Positions 32,309 through 33,932 of a DNA stretch of 33,932 bases are shown piece after piece (the first letter of the stretch is position 1; the number at the start of each line of letters is the position of its first letter). The position numbers were made by a program, and so were the translations under genes. The DNA comes from Sphingobacteriales bacterium (GTDB lineage Bacteria > Bacteroidota > Bacteroidia > Chitinophagales > Chitinophagaceae). Under the pieces are notes generated by a model. The model saw only the letters and a list, made by a program, of their open reading frames with translations. It did no database searches and was not told the origin of the DNA. Location of the stretch: contig JAIXSZ010000023.1 in assembly GCA_027484425.1 (NCBI GenBank), positions 1 through 33,932 on the forward strand, in the 5' to 3' direction.

Positions 32309-33224
32309 GTGAGGACTAGACGGGGGCAGAACAGATATACAAGAATGAACGAAAATGAACACGAGAGGACTATAAATCTTGTTCTGAGGACTATTTAGTA
32401 TGGAAGAAGTTTTCAAAGTTGTATAAGGATGTTTAAAACTGTTCAGCAAATCTCAACGGGAACTCTACGGAGAGAAAGGGGAAAAAGAAGTGGCAAATGA
32501 GGTAGCTAACTGGAGTGATAAAGGTTTAAAAACGAGCCGTAACCAAGTTGAACTAATAGGAAATTAGGCACTTGGTGTAAGGTTGGAACCTTACCTTCAG
32601 CAGTTATATTTCCACTCATACCAAATTTCATCCAACCCCAACCGTATGAACTATCCAGTCTATCGATAGCTCGTTTGATTGTTGAAAGAAGCATTGTGGA
32701 TTGGTGCTAAGGTATTACTATTAAGGTGCGATTTATACGAATATTTATGGAGTATAATTAACGTTGTATAACGGCTATAACCTTACAGTACCATCTATAA
32801 ACGCCTTTTGGGGGACTCCCAAGAGAATGAACAGATAGCGTTCTACAACGGTGCATGTATGAATTTCGAGCTAGTGACATAAATACGTCTACATACGTGG
32901 TAGCATCTGACCGAGCTTTTTTGTATTAACTGCATACGGATGGCATATAGACAATAGTTAAGCTGGAGAAGCGTAAAGTTGTATTTGGGAGATATGGATG
33001 GTACATTTACTCTTAATATTTACAAGTGGACCTCTTGTCCGTCGGCGGAATTTGAGTTGAGTTTAGCTGCGTAATGGCTGTACAATAAAGTCACTCACGT
33101 ATCCTGTCTGTAAGTGTGATCTTGATGGATTCAAATGGGCATGGACGTTAATTCCCAAAGACAACTAAGATCCTGGAAACAAATTATATACAGTTTTCTT
33201 TACCCGTGATAGAAACGAAAAGAG
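32309..33224. other. ~0.9 kb without a convincing gene
   Basis: Neither strand holds a frame that I trust. A 62-codon minus-strand frame (32506-32694, starting MLLSTIKRAIDRLDSSYGWG) has protein-like composition but no promoter box and no recognised family. Small palindromes occur (AAGGTTGGAACCTT at about 32579; CTTTTGGG/CCCAAGAG around 32803). It might hold a small RNA or a decayed gene. Confidence 0.4.
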
Positions 33225-33264
33225 AAATGTCCAACCAAATACAGAACGATTTGGTTGGACATTT
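33225..33264 (-). terminator. Perfect 16-bp hairpin after the T9SS gene at the right edge
   Basis: AAATGTCCAACCAAAT (33225-33240) pairs perfectly with ATTTGGTTGGACATTT (33249-33264), loop ACAGAACG. It lies 59 bases past the stop of the gene at 33324 and is followed on the minus strand by CTCTTTTCG. A probable terminator. Confidence 0.75.
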
Positions 33265-33323
33265 ACAAGGTGACAAAACGAATAAACTTGCAATCTGTCA
33301 TGTACTATTCTTCGCACGCTGCC

Positions 33324-33932
33324 CTACTGCTGGTACACCAATCTCACCATTCTGCTGCTACCGTCTGCACCATTAAAGTGGAGCATGTACACACCACTTG
33401 CTATGCCCACTGGCAGTGAGATACTTGTGGTACCTGCTTTCGCTTCGTACTGCTCTAACTCTTTGCCATCTATTGTGTATATCACTACTTTACCTGCCAC
33501 ATCTGTTGTTAAGTTGATAGCACCAGTTGTAGGATTTGGAGATACAGTGAACACGCTGTTGTTGCGATCTGTACCCACTGTCACACCTGGACGGGCACAA
33601 GAATTTACAGTGACTACTCTGCTAACTACTGAGGTGCCACAAGTGTTTGAAGCTGTGTAACTGATGGTGGAAGTACCCGTCGCTACACCCGTTACTACCC
33701 CTACAGCGGGTGTAGCAATAGTAGCGACTGCTGTGTTGCTGCTGCTCCATGTACCTCCTGATATAGTATTGCCAAGAGTAGTATTGGCTGCTACACACAC
33801 AGTAGCTGAACCTGAAATGGCACTCAGAGCTGGGACAGAAATTACTGTTATTGGAAACGATGCATACGCAGTTCCGCATGAGTTGGTCATTCTGTAGCTG
33901 ATAATAAAGTTGCCATTTGCTACACCGGTTAC
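33324..33932 (-). CDS. T9SS-secreted protein with Ig-like repeats (5' end off the right edge)
   Basis: The C-terminal 202 residues of a larger protein. The frame is open to the window edge: VTGVANGNFIISYRMTNSCG precedes the first visible Met, so that Met is internal. Two similar Ig-like (Big_2 type) units are seen, each with VTGVAxGxxxISYxxxNxCGT; the better one begins ISGSATVCVAANTTLG. A T9SS type A domain ends the protein (FTVSPNPTTGAINLTTDVAG to GVYMLHFNGADGSSRMVRLV). Such proteins are usually long, repetitive cell-surface adhesins or matrix proteins. It is followed by a 16-bp terminator hairpin. Confidence 0.88.
   Translation of the reverse strand, partial: VTGVANGNFIISYRMTNSCGTAYASFPITVISVPALSAISGSATVCVAANTTLGNTISGGTWSSSNTAVATIATPAVGVVTGVATGTSTISYTASNTCGTSVVSRVVTVNSCARPGVTVGTDRNNSVFTVSPNPTTGAINLTTDVAGKVVIYTIDGKELEQYEAKAGTTSISLPVGIASGVYMLHFNGADGSSRMVRLVYQQ

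Noticed and set aside
32506..32694. 62-codon minus frame as a real gene
   Set aside because: Plausible composition but no promoter box, no family and a long empty surrounding; noted only as part of the gap.

Overview
The window looks like a chromosomal piece of a Bacteroidota bacterium, probably in or near the Chitinophagales/Sphingobacteriales; this placement is an inference. The evidence is three proteins with C-terminal type IX secretion (T9SS) sorting domains, a TonB-dependent receptor with a carboxypeptidase-regulatory-like N-terminal domain, a BlaI plus M56-peptidase/TonB pair, and repeated TAnnTTTG promoter boxes of the Bacteroidota type. There is no rRNA, no intact tRNA, no CRISPR array and no recognisable transposase.

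Positions 1 to about 13,640 look like an accessory region. A phage-terminase-small-subunit-like gene runs off the left edge. It is followed by a higBA toxin-antitoxin pair, a secreted beta-propeller T9SS protein, an MBL-fold hydrolase, an AraC regulator/YceI/short-chain dehydrogenase operon, and five genes of unknown or weakly known function, four of them exported. The gaps between these genes are filled with short hairpins and diverged dispersed repeats. One family (94-115 bp, copies C, D, E, I plus partials F, H, B and a fragment at 1583) lies always in the same orientation, and a copy follows every minus-strand transcription unit between 5.1 and 13.5 kb. Two ~110-bp direct repeats (A and B) bracket higBA plus the propeller gene. 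At the right end of this region sits a tRNA-like remnant followed by an intrinsic terminator.

Positions ~13,860 to 25,140 are housekeeping-like: a GT2 glycosyltransferase, Lon protease, a Prx6-type peroxiredoxin, 3-hydroxyanthranilate 3,4-dioxygenase, a CNNM/CorC transporter-like protein, an exported MsrA, a small lipoprotein, a pirin, a luciferase-like monooxygenase and a GT4 glycosyltransferase. Lon, peroxiredoxin, MsrA and possibly pirin point to protein quality control and oxidative-stress defence. Several of these genes have perfect TAnnTTTG boxes, and three of the boxes are so close to the ATG that leaderless or near-leaderless mRNAs are likely.

Positions 25,300 to 33,932 hold a TonB-dependent receptor followed by a large T9SS-secreted protein (a probable two-gene unit with a strong terminator). 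Next is a convergent blaI/M56-TonB operon preceded by three inverted-repeat operators exactly 20 bp apart, then ~1.1 kb without a convincing gene but with its own terminator-like hairpin, and finally the 3' end of a third T9SS protein with Ig-like repeats that runs off the right edge.
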